Positions 9,118-17,829 of a stretch of 64,000 bases of DNA are shown in pieces (the stretch's first letter is position 1; the number at the start of each line of letters is the position of its first letter). The notes beneath the pieces were generated by a model, which ran no database searches, was not told where the DNA came from, and was given only the letters and a program-made list of their open reading frames with translations. This stretch comes from an uncultured bacterium (GTDB taxonomy: Bacteria; Bacillota; Clostridia; Lachnospirales; Lachnospiraceae): contig CANDBT010000014.1 of assembly GCA_947383005.1 (NCBI GenBank), positions 1-64,000 of the forward strand, read 5' to 3'. The position numbers were made by a program, and so were the translations under genes.

Positions 9118-10305
9118 CTAATCGATATTTAGTTTGGAACCGCTTATTTTCAGGTTCCCTCCGCTCTCCAGTTCCAGTTTCCCTCCCTGGGAACACTGAT
9201 AGACCGCGCCTGTCTTGCTGTGGAAGGTGACCTCCTGAGCCTCCATGACATCAATGCTTTCCTCTGCTGTGATCTCAATCTGCTGGCCCTTGATGGATAT
9301 CTTGCCATCATTTCCTACCATCATGCTGGCCATCTCATCTGCGCTGGCAAAATATGCTCCCTGGCCACTCAAGTTCATCTCTTGTCCGGAAGCGCTCCGA
9401 AGGTATTTCGTGCTGGTATCCTCCATACGGTCTGGCCCGTCTTTTCCCTCATAGCTGCTGACCGCGCTGATCGCCAAGACATCCCTCATCTGTTTGGTCG
9501 GGAAGTATACCCGAAGCCTATCCCCAATCTCAGGCATATAATACCAGCCGCTCCCGTCTGGGGAGGAGGAAGGGGTGGAATAGGGAAACCAGTAACAATC
9601 ATCGCTCTCCCGTTCTCCATCTATGCTAAAATGCAGGCGCACATGCTCGCCTTGTACATCCAGAACAGTCCCTTCCAATGCCAGCCCCACCAGATCCATG
9701 GGGAACCGAGGCATCTCCACGATCCCTTCTTTCCGGCCCAACACAGCTTCCGTCCAAAAAAGCCCCTGTTCCAAATATCCATGCAGGGACTCAGCCACCA
9801 TCATACTCCCATGCATCTGGCAGCTACTAAATATGCCGCATAACTGCCCTGTTTTTATCCTGCACCGTATCCCATCTACATCCCGAATCTCATATCCCCA
9901 CTCCCTTAAGGCTGCACATCGCTCAAAATCATGCGTTACCTCTTTTAACTCATAACTCTCAATCTCCTCTTCCCTCATTGGGATACCTGCATAAACCCGA
10001 ATAGCAGGAAACCTCATTTCTCCTGTCAAGGGGCTATAGATACGGGAAAAGATCCGCTTCAAAAAGTTCCAGTCCGTTTCCTGGTACTGGACCGCAAGTT
10101 CCCCTATTGGGCGGTCTTGTATGGCAGCAATAAAATCCGCATCACCATATTCGTTTAAGACACTGGCAAGCAGCTGCGTATAAGTCATGGTGATATCCTG
10201 GAATGTCCTGGATCTCTTTTTTATGTCCATGAGATAGGTATAGCTTTTCGCCTCCAGCCAGATTTCCTTAAACCCACCTGCGGATTTTTCTATAAAATCT
10301 GTCAA
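9118..10305 (-). CDS. VgrG/gene-D-like spike protein, 3' part (frameshifted gene)
   Basis: This 395-residue part carries the VgrG middle and C-terminal regions. They include VQYQETDWNFLKRIFSRIY, the OB-fold-type part ending YYMPEIGDRLRVYFPTK, and a C-terminal beta-helix-like tail (KISIKGQQIEITAEESI). The only in-frame start, TTG at 10305, has no good ribosome binding site. It overlaps the TGA of the upstream 69-codon frame as TTGA. The missing first domain is encoded in the -1 frame at 10302-10511. A single T missing from a five-T run at about 10310-10314 explains the break. It may be a pseudogene, or expressed by ribosomal slippage or re-initiation. Confidence 0.75.
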   Translation of the reverse strand: MTDFIEKSAGGFKEIWLEAKSYTYLMDIKKRSRTFQDITMTYTQLLASVLNEYGDADFIAAIQDRPIGELAVQYQETDWNFLKRIFSRIYSPLTGEMRFPAIRVYAGIPMREEEIESYELKEVTHDFERCAALREWGYEIRDVDGIRCRIKTGQLCGIFSSCQMHGSMMVAESLHGYLEQGLFWTEAVLGRKEGIVEMPRFPMDLVGLALEGTVLDVQGEHVRLHFSIDGERESDDCYWFPYSTPSSSPDGSGWYYMPEIGDRLRVYFPTKQMRDVLAISAVSSYEGKDGPDRMEDTSTKYLRSASGQEMNLSGQGAYFASADEMASMMVGNDGKISIKGQQIEITAEESIDVMEAQEVTFHSKTGAVYQCSQGGKLELESGGNLKISGSKLNID

Positions 10306-10511
10306 GACACCACAAAAATCGTCTGTTCCTGCTTTCCTGATACATAAAGCCGGATTGGCTGAAGGCTTTCCAACTCTTCAAACACATCCTCTTCTATATA
10401 CGCATGTAGAAAAAGTTCCCCATGCCCTCCTGTTTCCTGACCTATGCGGCAGTCATTCAGTTTCTGTATCCTGATCCCTTCCAGCTTAAGCCGGGATACA
10501 TCATATGCCAT
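10302..10511 (-). CDS. VgrG-like spike protein, 5' part (frameshifted gene)
   Basis: This 69-residue frame has AGGAGG eight bases upstream of its ATG. It matches the N-terminal beta domain of VgrG paralogs (ELFLHAYIEEDVFEEL, then a strand ending TIF). It ends at TGA soon after the five-T run. Moving back one base there restores TIFCGVLTDF and joins smoothly to the frame at 9118-10305. It should be annotated as the first exon-like piece of one broken vgrG, not as an independent gene. Confidence 0.65.
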   Translation of the reverse strand: MAYDVSRLKLEGIRIQKLNDCRIGQETGGHGELFLHAYIEEDVFEELESLQPIRLYVSGKQEQTIFVVS

Positions 10512-10525
10512 ATGGATACCTCCTG

Positions 10526-11932
10526 CTAATTTTCGTAGATTTCCTGTCCATTCAGAAACATCCCCGCAGGACCAGCGATCACACCTGCCCCGGCATCATC
10601 CTTAATCTGAAGGCTTGCAGCTGCCTCACAGTCCATGGTCTTTGCTCCAAAAGAACACGTAATCTCTGGCGACAGATCGATCCCTCCCGGCGCAAAAACA
10701 CACACTTCCCCTTCCTTGCCCAGGGAAACCTTTGCTCCTCCTTTTTTCGCCTCAATCAAGATCCCGTCCTCATTAAACTGTACCAGATTTTCCGTTGCTG
10801 TCGAAATACTTCTGACTGCCGGGTTTCCCATGGGGTCATCTGCTCCAGATGGCGTATGGCCTTGGATGCAAGTGATCACATAAGCTTCTTGTTCCCTTTC
10901 TGTTGGGAAATAGATCCTTACACTTTCTCCCTTTTCAGGCATACAATACCAGCCGCTCCCATCTGAGGAAGAAGATACCGAGGAAAAAGGGAACCAATAG
11001 CAATGTTCTCCCAATGCCTCATCCTGCATGATTGCCTGTACCCTGTCCCTTTGTGTATGAACCACAACTGCGTATGCAGAAGTTCCTGTAAGACGAGGAT
11101 TATAATAACGTTCTCTCAGCATAGAATCCTTTTGCCTTAATTCATAAGAATTGACCAAAAGCCCCTCCTTAAGTCCACGTTTGATCCCAGACACATACCA
11201 TGATATTCCCTTATAAGGGATCTGGCTGCCAAGAGAAACCACATCATAGCTTTCCAGTTCATATACAGTAAAGTTTGCCGAAAGCAGGCGTTCAAAGCCA
11301 TTCTGCCTTAGATATTCTAAACGGCCAAAATCTTTTCTCTTTCTGTAGGGCAGCCTGTCCCAGTCTACTGCTTCTTCCTGTATGGAAACACCTGCCTGAT
11401 AATGGATCGTCGGATATACCGCTGACGGATACAAGCATTCATGATATTTGGATAGCAGGCGGTTCAAAAATTCCCAATCGGTTTCTTCGTATTGGAATAA
11501 GATTTCCCCCACTGGTGCATCTGAGATATTGCAGATCGAATCGTTTTCTTCATACCCGCCCATGATCTCCCCTATGATGTCGGCCACTGTCCGACGGACA
11601 TCCTGGAAACAACGGTTTTTCCTGTCAATGTCCATCCAATAAGTCGCGTCATGCGCCTGGATCTTAAGTACCTGATATTTTCCCCAAGATTCCAGGGTTT
11701 TCTGACTGATCACCCCTTTAAATAGGATCCGTTCACTCCCATGGTCCCTGTAATTAACGGATACTATTTCCGGGAGTTCATAAAAGGAAAATTCATCGGC
11801 ATCTTCTGCCATGACCGCTTCCACATACAGGGTCCCATGCTTTCCCGGCCATTCCTCTATCTCAATCTTCCGGATACATAAAAATCCAGGTAATGACAGA
11901 TAAATATCCTTATATGTAATCGCATTTCGCAT
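10526..11932 (-). CDS. VgrG/phage late-control gene-D-like spike protein (intact)
   Basis: This 468-residue protein is the only uninterrupted VgrG paralog in the cluster. It has an N-terminal beta domain (residues 1-75), a hinge with LKIQAHDATYWMDIDRKN, the ILFQYEETDWEFLNRLL motif near residue 155, and an OB-fold-like region with SGWYCMPEKGESVRIYFPT near residue 345. A C-terminal beta-helix-like tail follows, with spaced GKEGEV- and GGID-type turns. AGGAGG precedes the ATG. VgrG trimers form the membrane-piercing spike of type VI and related contractile injection systems. The neighbouring PAAR-like and RHS genes fit that role. Confidence 0.8.
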   Translation of the reverse strand: MRNAITYKDIYLSLPGFLCIRKIEIEEWPGKHGTLYVEAVMAEDADEFSFYELPEIVSVNYRDHGSERILFKGVISQKTLESWGKYQVLKIQAHDATYWMDIDRKNRCFQDVRRTVADIIGEIMGGYEENDSICNISDAPVGEILFQYEETDWEFLNRLLSKYHECLYPSAVYPTIHYQAGVSIQEEAVDWDRLPYRKRKDFGRLEYLRQNGFERLLSANFTVYELESYDVVSLGSQIPYKGISWYVSGIKRGLKEGLLVNSYELRQKDSMLRERYYNPRLTGTSAYAVVVHTQRDRVQAIMQDEALGEHCYWFPFSSVSSSSDGSGWYCMPEKGESVRIYFPTEREQEAYVITCIQGHTPSGADDPMGNPAVRSISTATENLVQFNEDGILIEAKKGGAKVSLGKEGEVCVFAPGGIDLSPEITCSFGAKTMDCEAAASLQIKDDAGAGVIAGPAGMFLNGQEIYEN

Positions 11933-11952
11933 TTGGCCCGCCTCCTAACTTT

Positions 11953-12549
11953 TTAAAGCCTCTGCGCCATTTCCTGTATCATAGCTTCCAGCAGCCTGCC
12001 ATAAGTATCTTTATCCGAATCCATGCAGTTCGAACCACCGATCACGCTCTGATCCTTCTTATGTATCCGGTAGATGATGTTATAGACCCAGCCTTCTTTG
12101 GAAGGAATCCGGTAGGCAATATAATCCAAGGTTCCCATCGGTTCTTTTTTTATGATGTCCGCGTAAAGACCCTTCGCTTTCATTCCCTGTCTGATCTGCT
12201 CTCCCCATGCTTCCATTCCCAACCACTCCATTGCAGATGGCAGACGGATCAGGGTCTGTCCCATATTTTCCCTGTTATTGACCAGGATCATACCCTCTTC
12301 TGCTTCCTGACAGTCGGTATAGAATCCGTCCGGATAGATCAATGGAATCTCCTCCGCAAAACAAGTCACGGTTTTAAAAACCATATTTCCTTTTTGGGGA
12401 AGAAAAAGACTTCCTGCCCGGATACCCTCCCTCATTTCTTCTATGGACAACAGATGCTGTTCCGTTTCTGTTTCTTCTTTCTTGTTTTCTCTTTGCTCCA
12501 TCCTCCGCAGCCGTTCCAAAGCCGCAATTTTTTCATCCAGTCTTTCCAT
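11953..12549 (-). CDS. Unrecognised cluster protein, possibly DcrB-like chaperone
   Basis: This 198-residue protein has a charged coiled N-terminus (about 40 residues rich in Glu/Lys/Arg). An alpha/beta domain follows, with alternating strands such as IPLIYPDGFYTDC, QTLIRLP and YIAYRIPSKEGWVYNIIYR. The layout (strand, amphipathic helix, conversational repeat of strands, final helix) is reminiscent of DcrB/DUF1795 chaperones that load RHS effectors. No signature motif proves it. It sits between a baseplate-type gene and the first VgrG. The function is not known from sequence. Confidence 0.5.
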   Translation of the reverse strand: MERLDEKIAALERLRRMEQRENKKEETETEQHLLSIEEMREGIRAGSLFLPQKGNMVFKTVTCFAEEIPLIYPDGFYTDCQEAEEGMILVNNRENMGQTLIRLPSAMEWLGMEAWGEQIRQGMKAKGLYADIIKKEPMGTLDYIAYRIPSKEGWVYNIIYRIHKKDQSVIGGSNCMDSDKDTYGRLLEAMIQEMAQRL

Positions 12550-12558
12550 CTGTCCCCC

Positions 12559-13341
12559 CTATATCAGCTTGATCTCCCGTCTTCCCTGTGCCTGCCTCCT
12601 CACGCCCATAGCCCCTCTTTTTATCCTGTTAAGGAGCAATAAAAGATTTTTATAGTATTCCTCTGTACCCGAAACCTTTTCCGGGGATAGCGTTTCCATG
12701 CGTGCTTTCAAATATTCCCTTACACATTCTGTCTGAATATTCCCTCCCGTAGCCAGGATGTTCATGGCAAAACTGACATCATAGATATTATCTGTGCCAA
12801 ATGCTAAGAGTTCTTTTGCATACTGTTTTAACATAATTGGTGGCATAGCTCGTTCTCCCTGGGAAGCATAAGAGGCATAAAGGAGATTAACCGTATCATA
12901 CCTGGTAGAAAAATCCTCAAAGTTCTCATGCCTCACCCGGGGCCTTGCCCCTTCCTGGAGAAAAAAACGGCATAGTTCCAATTCACAAACCGAATCTGTT
13001 TCTGTAGTTTCCAGGACAATCTCTCCGGCTCCCCTTACTTGCCCTGCTTCCCTCTGTTCATCTGCAAACCGTACTTTTAAATACTGCATATGATCCATTG
13101 ACCTACATGGAATAGAACATGACTTTTCTTGAAAATACAGCCGCCCTTTCCAGTAGAGTATGCCTGGGGAAACCGTCAATATCCCTTTATCCCAGGAAAG
13201 ATCCCCTCCAGAAAGGAGGCCATCCGTAAAACCGCCCAGAGCAAGTTCCACAATGTTCTTCGGATAATCTCTGAGTTGCTCCAGCATCTCTGCCCGCAGC
13301 AGACGCTTTGCGCGAAATTCAGGCAATATATATTGAAACAT
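12559..13341 (-). CDS. Unrecognised injection-cluster protein (baseplate-type context)
   Basis: This is a 260-residue soluble protein. An N-terminal helical region (AKRLLRAEMLEQLRDYPKN) leads into a beta segment with GILTVSPGILYWKGRLYF, a pattern seen in phage tail or baseplate proteins. The C-terminal half is helical with a basic end. There is a good GGAGG before the ATG, and it lies 15 bp from the upstream gene. I do not recognise the family. Its constant position in the train suggests a structural component. Confidence 0.5.
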   Translation of the reverse strand: MFQYILPEFRAKRLLRAEMLEQLRDYPKNIVELALGGFTDGLLSGGDLSWDKGILTVSPGILYWKGRLYFQEKSCSIPCRSMDHMQYLKVRFADEQREAGQVRGAGEIVLETTETDSVCELELCRFFLQEGARPRVRHENFEDFSTRYDTVNLLYASYASQGERAMPPIMLKQYAKELLAFGTDNIYDVSFAMNILATGGNIQTECVREYLKARMETLSPEKVSGTEEYYKNLLLLLNRIKRGAMGVRRQAQGRREIKLI

Positions 13342-13355
13342 TTAATCCCTCCTCC

Positions 13356-14051
13356 CTAACACAAAGTAATCTCATCCATTTTCATGGTTTCTTCCATTCC
13401 GATAATTCCAAAATGATACTCATAATAAATGTCTACCTGGTATGGCAGTTCCATAAACATCTGTAACAGGAAATTCATCTTTGTTTCGGTCTTTTTATTT
13501 TTCTTTCCTCCCACATACACAAAGATCTCATAGAAATTCTCGTTGCTCTGATAAACAATGTTATCTGGAATCAATGCCTCCATCATATCTTTAAAAATGT
13601 CCAGGGAACTTCCCGTCTGATATTGTCTGAGCAGGCCGCTCAAAACAATCTCTCTTTCATCCCTGTCAAGCATTTCTGCCGCTTCTTTTGCCATGGTTCC
13701 ATACGCACCATCCAACAGATCCTGAAATAAGAGTTTTTTATAATATTCCTCTTTGGTCATGCCGGACATGGCATCATTCTCCGCCAGTTGATGATAGATC
13801 AGGTTCGTCACACTTTCACGAAGCTTCCTATATTCCCGCATTTCGGGATGGTACAGTTCTTTGAAAATATCATAAAAACGATAGTAGGGATTTACCTCTA
13901 CAACTTGCCCGGCCTCTACCTCTTTTTGGTTCAGGAAAGGATGAGAAACCTCCATATAAGCGCTATATTCGCTTGCCATCATGAAGCGAATATGATTTTC
14001 TTCTATTTTCTGTTGCCTTGCCTCCAAGAGTACTTCCCACAAATAATTCAT
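13356..14051 (-). CDS. Unrecognised injection-cluster protein, 231 aa
   Basis: This is a mostly helical, acidic protein with no signal peptide or membrane segment. Its C-terminal part carries beta strands (YQVDIYYEYHFGIIG). Its start overlaps the upstream gene's stop as ATGA, so the two products are probably made in fixed ratio and may interact. The size and pairing with a larger partner recall baseplate wedge pairs (TssF/TssG-like), but there is no sequence motif to support this. The function is unknown. Confidence 0.5.
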   Translation of the reverse strand: MNYLWEVLLEARQQKIEENHIRFMMASEYSAYMEVSHPFLNQKEVEAGQVVEVNPYYRFYDIFKELYHPEMREYRKLRESVTNLIYHQLAENDAMSGMTKEEYYKKLLFQDLLDGAYGTMAKEAAEMLDRDEREIVLSGLLRQYQTGSSLDIFKDMMEALIPDNIVYQSNENFYEIFVYVGGKKNKKTETKMNFLLQMFMELPYQVDIYYEYHFGIIGMEETMKMDEITLC

Positions 14052-15343
14052 AGAATCCTTCCCTCACACTGATATTCTGGATATAATTCCTGGACTTCAG
14101 ACACGATAAAACTTGCGATATCACGCAACAGCCATGCCTCCTGTCCCATCGCCTGAAACAACAAAACCAACCGCCTGCGCCCCTTCTGGTCACGGATCTC
14201 ATCTTTCATAAAAAAATTCATGGAATACGTCTGCATTCTTTCTCCAGCGCCATCTTCCAGATGGCAGTCCTTATACTCAATATAGTTTTCCAGTCCGAAA
14301 CCTCGTATGAACCGTTCCAATTCTCCCTTGGTTTTCACTCTCTGCCCATTTTTCTTCTGGAAACGCTCTGCAAATCCGTCGATTCTGAGATTTTCCATAA
14401 TCGGATAGGTATATCGGTCAATCTTATGATCTTCCCCATTCCGGATCATATAGATATCCCACTTTTTGGCGTTGGCTACCTGGCCGGTGATCAAGAGCCT
14501 TTCCCCATTCTGACGGACACTGCGGATTCCTGCCTTTTCTTCCACCAGATAAGCATGCTCTGCCCCATAATCCCGAATGGATACAACATGTTCAAAATTT
14601 TCATGGTCACCACAAGCAATGGGGAATCCAATACCCTCCAATTGCAAACGCCATACATTCCAGACAGGAACCATATCATAACGCACCATCTGGCTGTATT
14701 CGTCAAAATCTACGCCAATTCTGAAAACCTGCTCCTGTTCTCTTGCCTCATCAGGGAGATCCAGAATACACAAATTCATCATTTTGAATAGATATGGGGC
14801 GTTCACCGTCTGCCATGGAATACCATTCTTCATAAAAAGATGGTAAAGATGTTCGATCTGCTTCAGATATCGCCTGTCCGGTTCCAGACAAACTGATACT
14901 TTATATGGATCATCTCCTTTTAAAATACCCTGATAGGTCTTTCCGGGTTTTAACATCTTCTCTATCTCCAGAAAATCCCCCTGTATAAAAACGGTTGAAA
15001 GACGGAATCTGCCTTCTTCCTGGAGCCTTTTTCGGATATCATGGATTTTATATTGTACATACCCTGCATCTTCCAGGCATACTGGTGTCATCATATGATG
15101 GGACAGATCCAGGTATTGCTTTTCCACGATCCCGGTACGGATCCGGTATCGGTTGATATTGTATGCCAGATCATCCATCACGCGGTTTTCCAAGCTCTGG
15201 TACATCTCTTCATTCTTTTCATAAAGGGCAAGAAATACCCCTTCCATCATATCCTTAAAAGCTACTCTCTCCGCCAAATTAGGAATGGATTGGATTTCAC
15301 GGTGGATCAATTCTTTCATGTTATCCATATGGCTCCTGTTCAT
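14048..15343 (-). CDS. Unrecognised injection-cluster protein, 431 aa
   Basis: This is a 431-residue soluble protein. The helical N-terminal region (IPNLAERVAFKDMMEGVFL) is followed by mixed alpha/beta sequence. AGGAGG lies ahead of the ATG at 15343. It is translationally coupled to the 231-residue protein downstream (ATGA). It is the first intact gene after the Hsp70-like fragment. A baseplate or scaffold role is inferred from cluster position only. No enzymatic motif is visible. Confidence 0.5.
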   Translation of the reverse strand: MNRSHMDNMKELIHREIQSIPNLAERVAFKDMMEGVFLALYEKNEEMYQSLENRVMDDLAYNINRYRIRTGIVEKQYLDLSHHMMTPVCLEDAGYVQYKIHDIRKRLQEEGRFRLSTVFIQGDFLEIEKMLKPGKTYQGILKGDDPYKVSVCLEPDRRYLKQIEHLYHLFMKNGIPWQTVNAPYLFKMMNLCILDLPDEAREQEQVFRIGVDFDEYSQMVRYDMVPVWNVWRLQLEGIGFPIACGDHENFEHVVSIRDYGAEHAYLVEEKAGIRSVRQNGERLLITGQVANAKKWDIYMIRNGEDHKIDRYTYPIMENLRIDGFAERFQKKNGQRVKTKGELERFIRGFGLENYIEYKDCHLEDGAGERMQTYSMNFFMKDEIRDQKGRRRLVLLFQAMGQEAWLLRDIASFIVSEVQELYPEYQCEGRIL

Positions 15344-15373
15344 CCTTATCCTCCTGCCTGTTTTTAATCATCT

Positions 15374-17050
15374 CTATTTTTTTCCGTCAAAAAAATTCAA
15401 TTCCCATGTATCATCCTCAAAATCAAAAAACTTTTCCTCATCTGTATAGAGTTGCTCTCCATCTCTTAGAACGGGAAGCACTACGAATCCCCAACGTTTC
15501 TTTGATACCCAGACAAAAAATTTCATTTCGCCTTCTATAATGATATCTGTTTCTTCCTGGATGATGGTTCCTCTATATCTCTGCTCAATTTCTTCCTGGG
15601 TGGTTTTTCGAAATTTTGAAGTGTCATACTCATAATAATAAGTCCTCAACCGCTTCCCCTGTTCATCATTTAAATACAGATCCAACTGCCGTCCAATACG
15701 GAACCGGGAGATATAACCAATATGGTCTTCTGGATCCAGGCTCTTTACCAGAATCTTTTCCTCATTCTCATGAGTGTAAGCCATGATTTCATAGGGAAGG
15801 CTGCCTACCTGATAGCTTTGGTTTACTTTCATATACCCCAGTTTACAGTTCAGAAAATAGGCTAACGCCCCCTCCAGGCAGCACATCTTCAGCCCGTTCC
15901 CATCCCTGTCCTGCTTCAAATTCTGAATCAGTTTACCTGGTATATATTGTTTTAATGCCTCCGTAAACAGAACGGACTTACAAGACTGTCCAGTCATCTT
16001 GATCATTTCATAACCGGAAAGTTCGCCCAGTTCAAATTTTTTATCCAAAAACCGCTCTATCAAACCATAAATATCAAGCAACAACAGCTGCTCCACTTCA
16101 TCTAAATATAGTTGGAACGTGATCTGCTCCTGCGCATAGCGAAAACTGCCCTCCTGACAAACAGAAAGTTTCCATCGGTCAAGAAACAATCCCTGCCCTT
16201 CCTTATCCCTCTGGGTTGATATACGCAGTTCGTAAAGATATTTGGGTTGGAAGAATGCCTTTTTAACTTTTTCTGCCAAATCAAACAAATAATAATAATT
16301 GTTCTTTACAAAGAAATAAGGCTCCCTTCCCAGTTCCTCGTAATCTTTGAACCGGGTAGGTATCCATTTTTCTGCCATTTCACAGCGTTTCTCAAAAGTT
16401 TCATGCAGATTCTCCCATTCCGCTCCCCGATCCTCTTCTTTTGGAAGAAATCCCAATTCTTCTGTGAGTCGTATCTTCAAAAGCTGCAAAATCCGGTAAG
16501 TCAGGTTATTTCCTCCAAAATTCGTGTCCCCGTTTTCATACCGGGTTTCCAGATCCACAATGTAGGAAACCCGAGTATTATCTATCCGGAAGCATCCGGA
16601 AGTCAGGTCTGTCGTTCCTCCGCCACAGTCAATGATCAGCGCATGGTACCAATGATCGTTTTCAAACTGTTTACTCTGGATCATCTGGTTGATACTGTGA
16701 AACAGAACTGCCATCCCTTCATCCAGTTCGCAATCCACAGCATATTCCGGAAGCAATTCTTTAAATAATTCCTGGAATTTTTCCTTCTGACGAATAGGAG
16801 CCAGAAGCTGGATCTGATGAAAACTGCATTTAAACTGTTGCCTTGCCAATCCCAGCAAGTAATCGAAATAGGCTCTCAGCATGTCCTTTCTTACAAATTG
16901 ATACTTATATCCATTTTGTAAGATAACGCTCTCACTCCGTTCTGCATCGCTGACCCATCGTTTAATATCATAGAATACCGCTACATCCTCATCTCGATAG
17001 TTCTGTTTTGTCAGATCCTGCGCCTCTGCCCCAAAAATGTAGCTGTATGA
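15374..17050 (-). pseudogene. Hsp70/actin-fold ATPase, 5' end lost
   Basis: The coding frame runs unbroken from 17050 (SYSYIFGAEAQ) to the stop at 15374. The only internal ATG is at 16882. It contains the actin/Hsp70 phosphate-2 signature HALIIDCGGGTTDLTS and a later GDTNFGGNNLTYR stretch. The N-terminal phosphate-1 loop (GIDFGTT-type, about 40-50 residues) is absent. Upstream of 17050 the frame meets a stop and the DNA becomes a toxin-antitoxin segment on the opposite strand. The gene has thus lost its 5' end, most simply by insertion or deletion. Intact relatives near RHS/VgrG clusters may act as assembly chaperones. A protein starting at 16882 would lack the first ATP-binding loop. Confidence 0.7.
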
Positions 17051-17123
17051 AAGAATTATAATGACAACTCTTTACATTTGCATTTCAATTTGTAATAATG
17101 TCAAGTGTTAGGAGGTGTTATTC

Positions 17124-17396
17124 ATGGCACAAAGCGTAAACGTCAACTTCCGCATAGACGAAACCCTGAAGAAAAATGTGGAGGACATCTGCCAGCGTAT
17201 GGGGATGAACTTAACGACACTGCTGACTATCTGCTGCAAGAAGGTTGAGCAGGAGCGGCGCATCCCGTTTGAAATAACGGCCGACCCTGACCCGTTCTAT
17301 TCCGAAAGCAATATACAAGAGTTGAAACGGCGCATAGACGACATCAAGGCCGGGACTGCCAGGCTGGAAGAACATGAATTGATCGAGGTGGATTGA
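17124..17396 (+). CDS. relB: RelB/DinJ-family antitoxin
   Basis: This 90-residue protein begins MAQSVNVNFRIDETLKK, the ribbon-helix-helix DNA-binding start of RelB/DinJ antitoxins, followed by a helical toxin-wrapping tail. The ATG at 17124 has GGAGGTG seven bases upstream, better than the ATG nine bases earlier. It lies two bases before the reading frame of a YoeB-like toxin. RelB-type antitoxins neutralise the toxin and repress their own promoter. It is on the plus strand, opposite to the surrounding genes, within mobile-element debris. Confidence 0.8.
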   Translation: MAQSVNVNFRIDETLKKNVEDICQRMGMNLTTLLTICCKKVEQERRIPFEITADPDPFYSESNIQELKRRIDDIKAGTARLEEHELIEVD

Positions 17397-17398
17397 CC

Positions 17399-17665
17399 AT
17401 GGGGAGATCTGTGCAGTGGCATGGCGATGCCTGAGATGAATACTGCAGGTGGATGCAGACAGACAAAACCACGCTGAAGCGAATCAACGGACTGATTAAG
17501 GATGCCCGCCGTGACCCATTTAGCGGTATAGGCAAACCAGAACCATTGAAACATGACCTGTCCGGCTTATGGAGCCGCCGCATCAATGAAGCTGACCGTT
17601 TAACCTACTTCCTTGAAAGCGATGTCCTGGTGATCGTCGCCTGCAAAGGTCATTATAACAAATAA
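17399..17665 (+). pseudogene. yoeB: YoeB-like mRNA interferase with in-frame TGA
   Basis: The frame starts at ATG 17399, directly after the antitoxin stop, and reads MGRSVQWHGDA, then TGA at 17432-17434, then DEYCRWMQTDKTTLKRING. YoeB toxins have Trp at this place (AWxDY-type motif), so TGG has become TGA. The rest is complete: GKPEPLKHDLSGLWSRRI, with the catalytic-region motif, and the C-terminal GHYNK. Re-initiation at ATG 17453 would give a 70-residue toxin lacking its first strand. The toxin is probably inactivated while the antitoxin survives. Confidence 0.75.
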
Positions 17666-17754
17666 ACACAATAAGACAGACGGCCTTTTCCTATTAGCGG
17701 CCTTTCTCCTCCTTAAGAATCTATCTGTTCATTTTCTTAGTGCAAAACCACAAA

Positions 17755-17791
17755 AGAACTGTGCGCTGACATCACGCCAGCGCACAGTTCT
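17755..17791. terminator. Stem-loop, probable terminator
   Basis: There is a perfect 14-bp inverted repeat: AGAACTGTGCGCTG at 17755-17768 pairs with 17778-17791. On the minus strand it is followed by a short T-rich stretch, so it best terminates minus-strand transcripts arriving from the LPD1-like fragment. Confidence 0.5.
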
Positions 17792-17829
17792 CAACGGATC
17801 TTATTGAACCTCTATGCTACCTTGTTCTT

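Noticed and set aside
17432..17434. Alternative genetic code reading TGA as Trp
   Set aside because: Several intact genes here end in TGA in overlaps that set the next start (for example sigma/anti-sigma at 21339 and ATPase/permease at 34411), so TGA is a normal stop.
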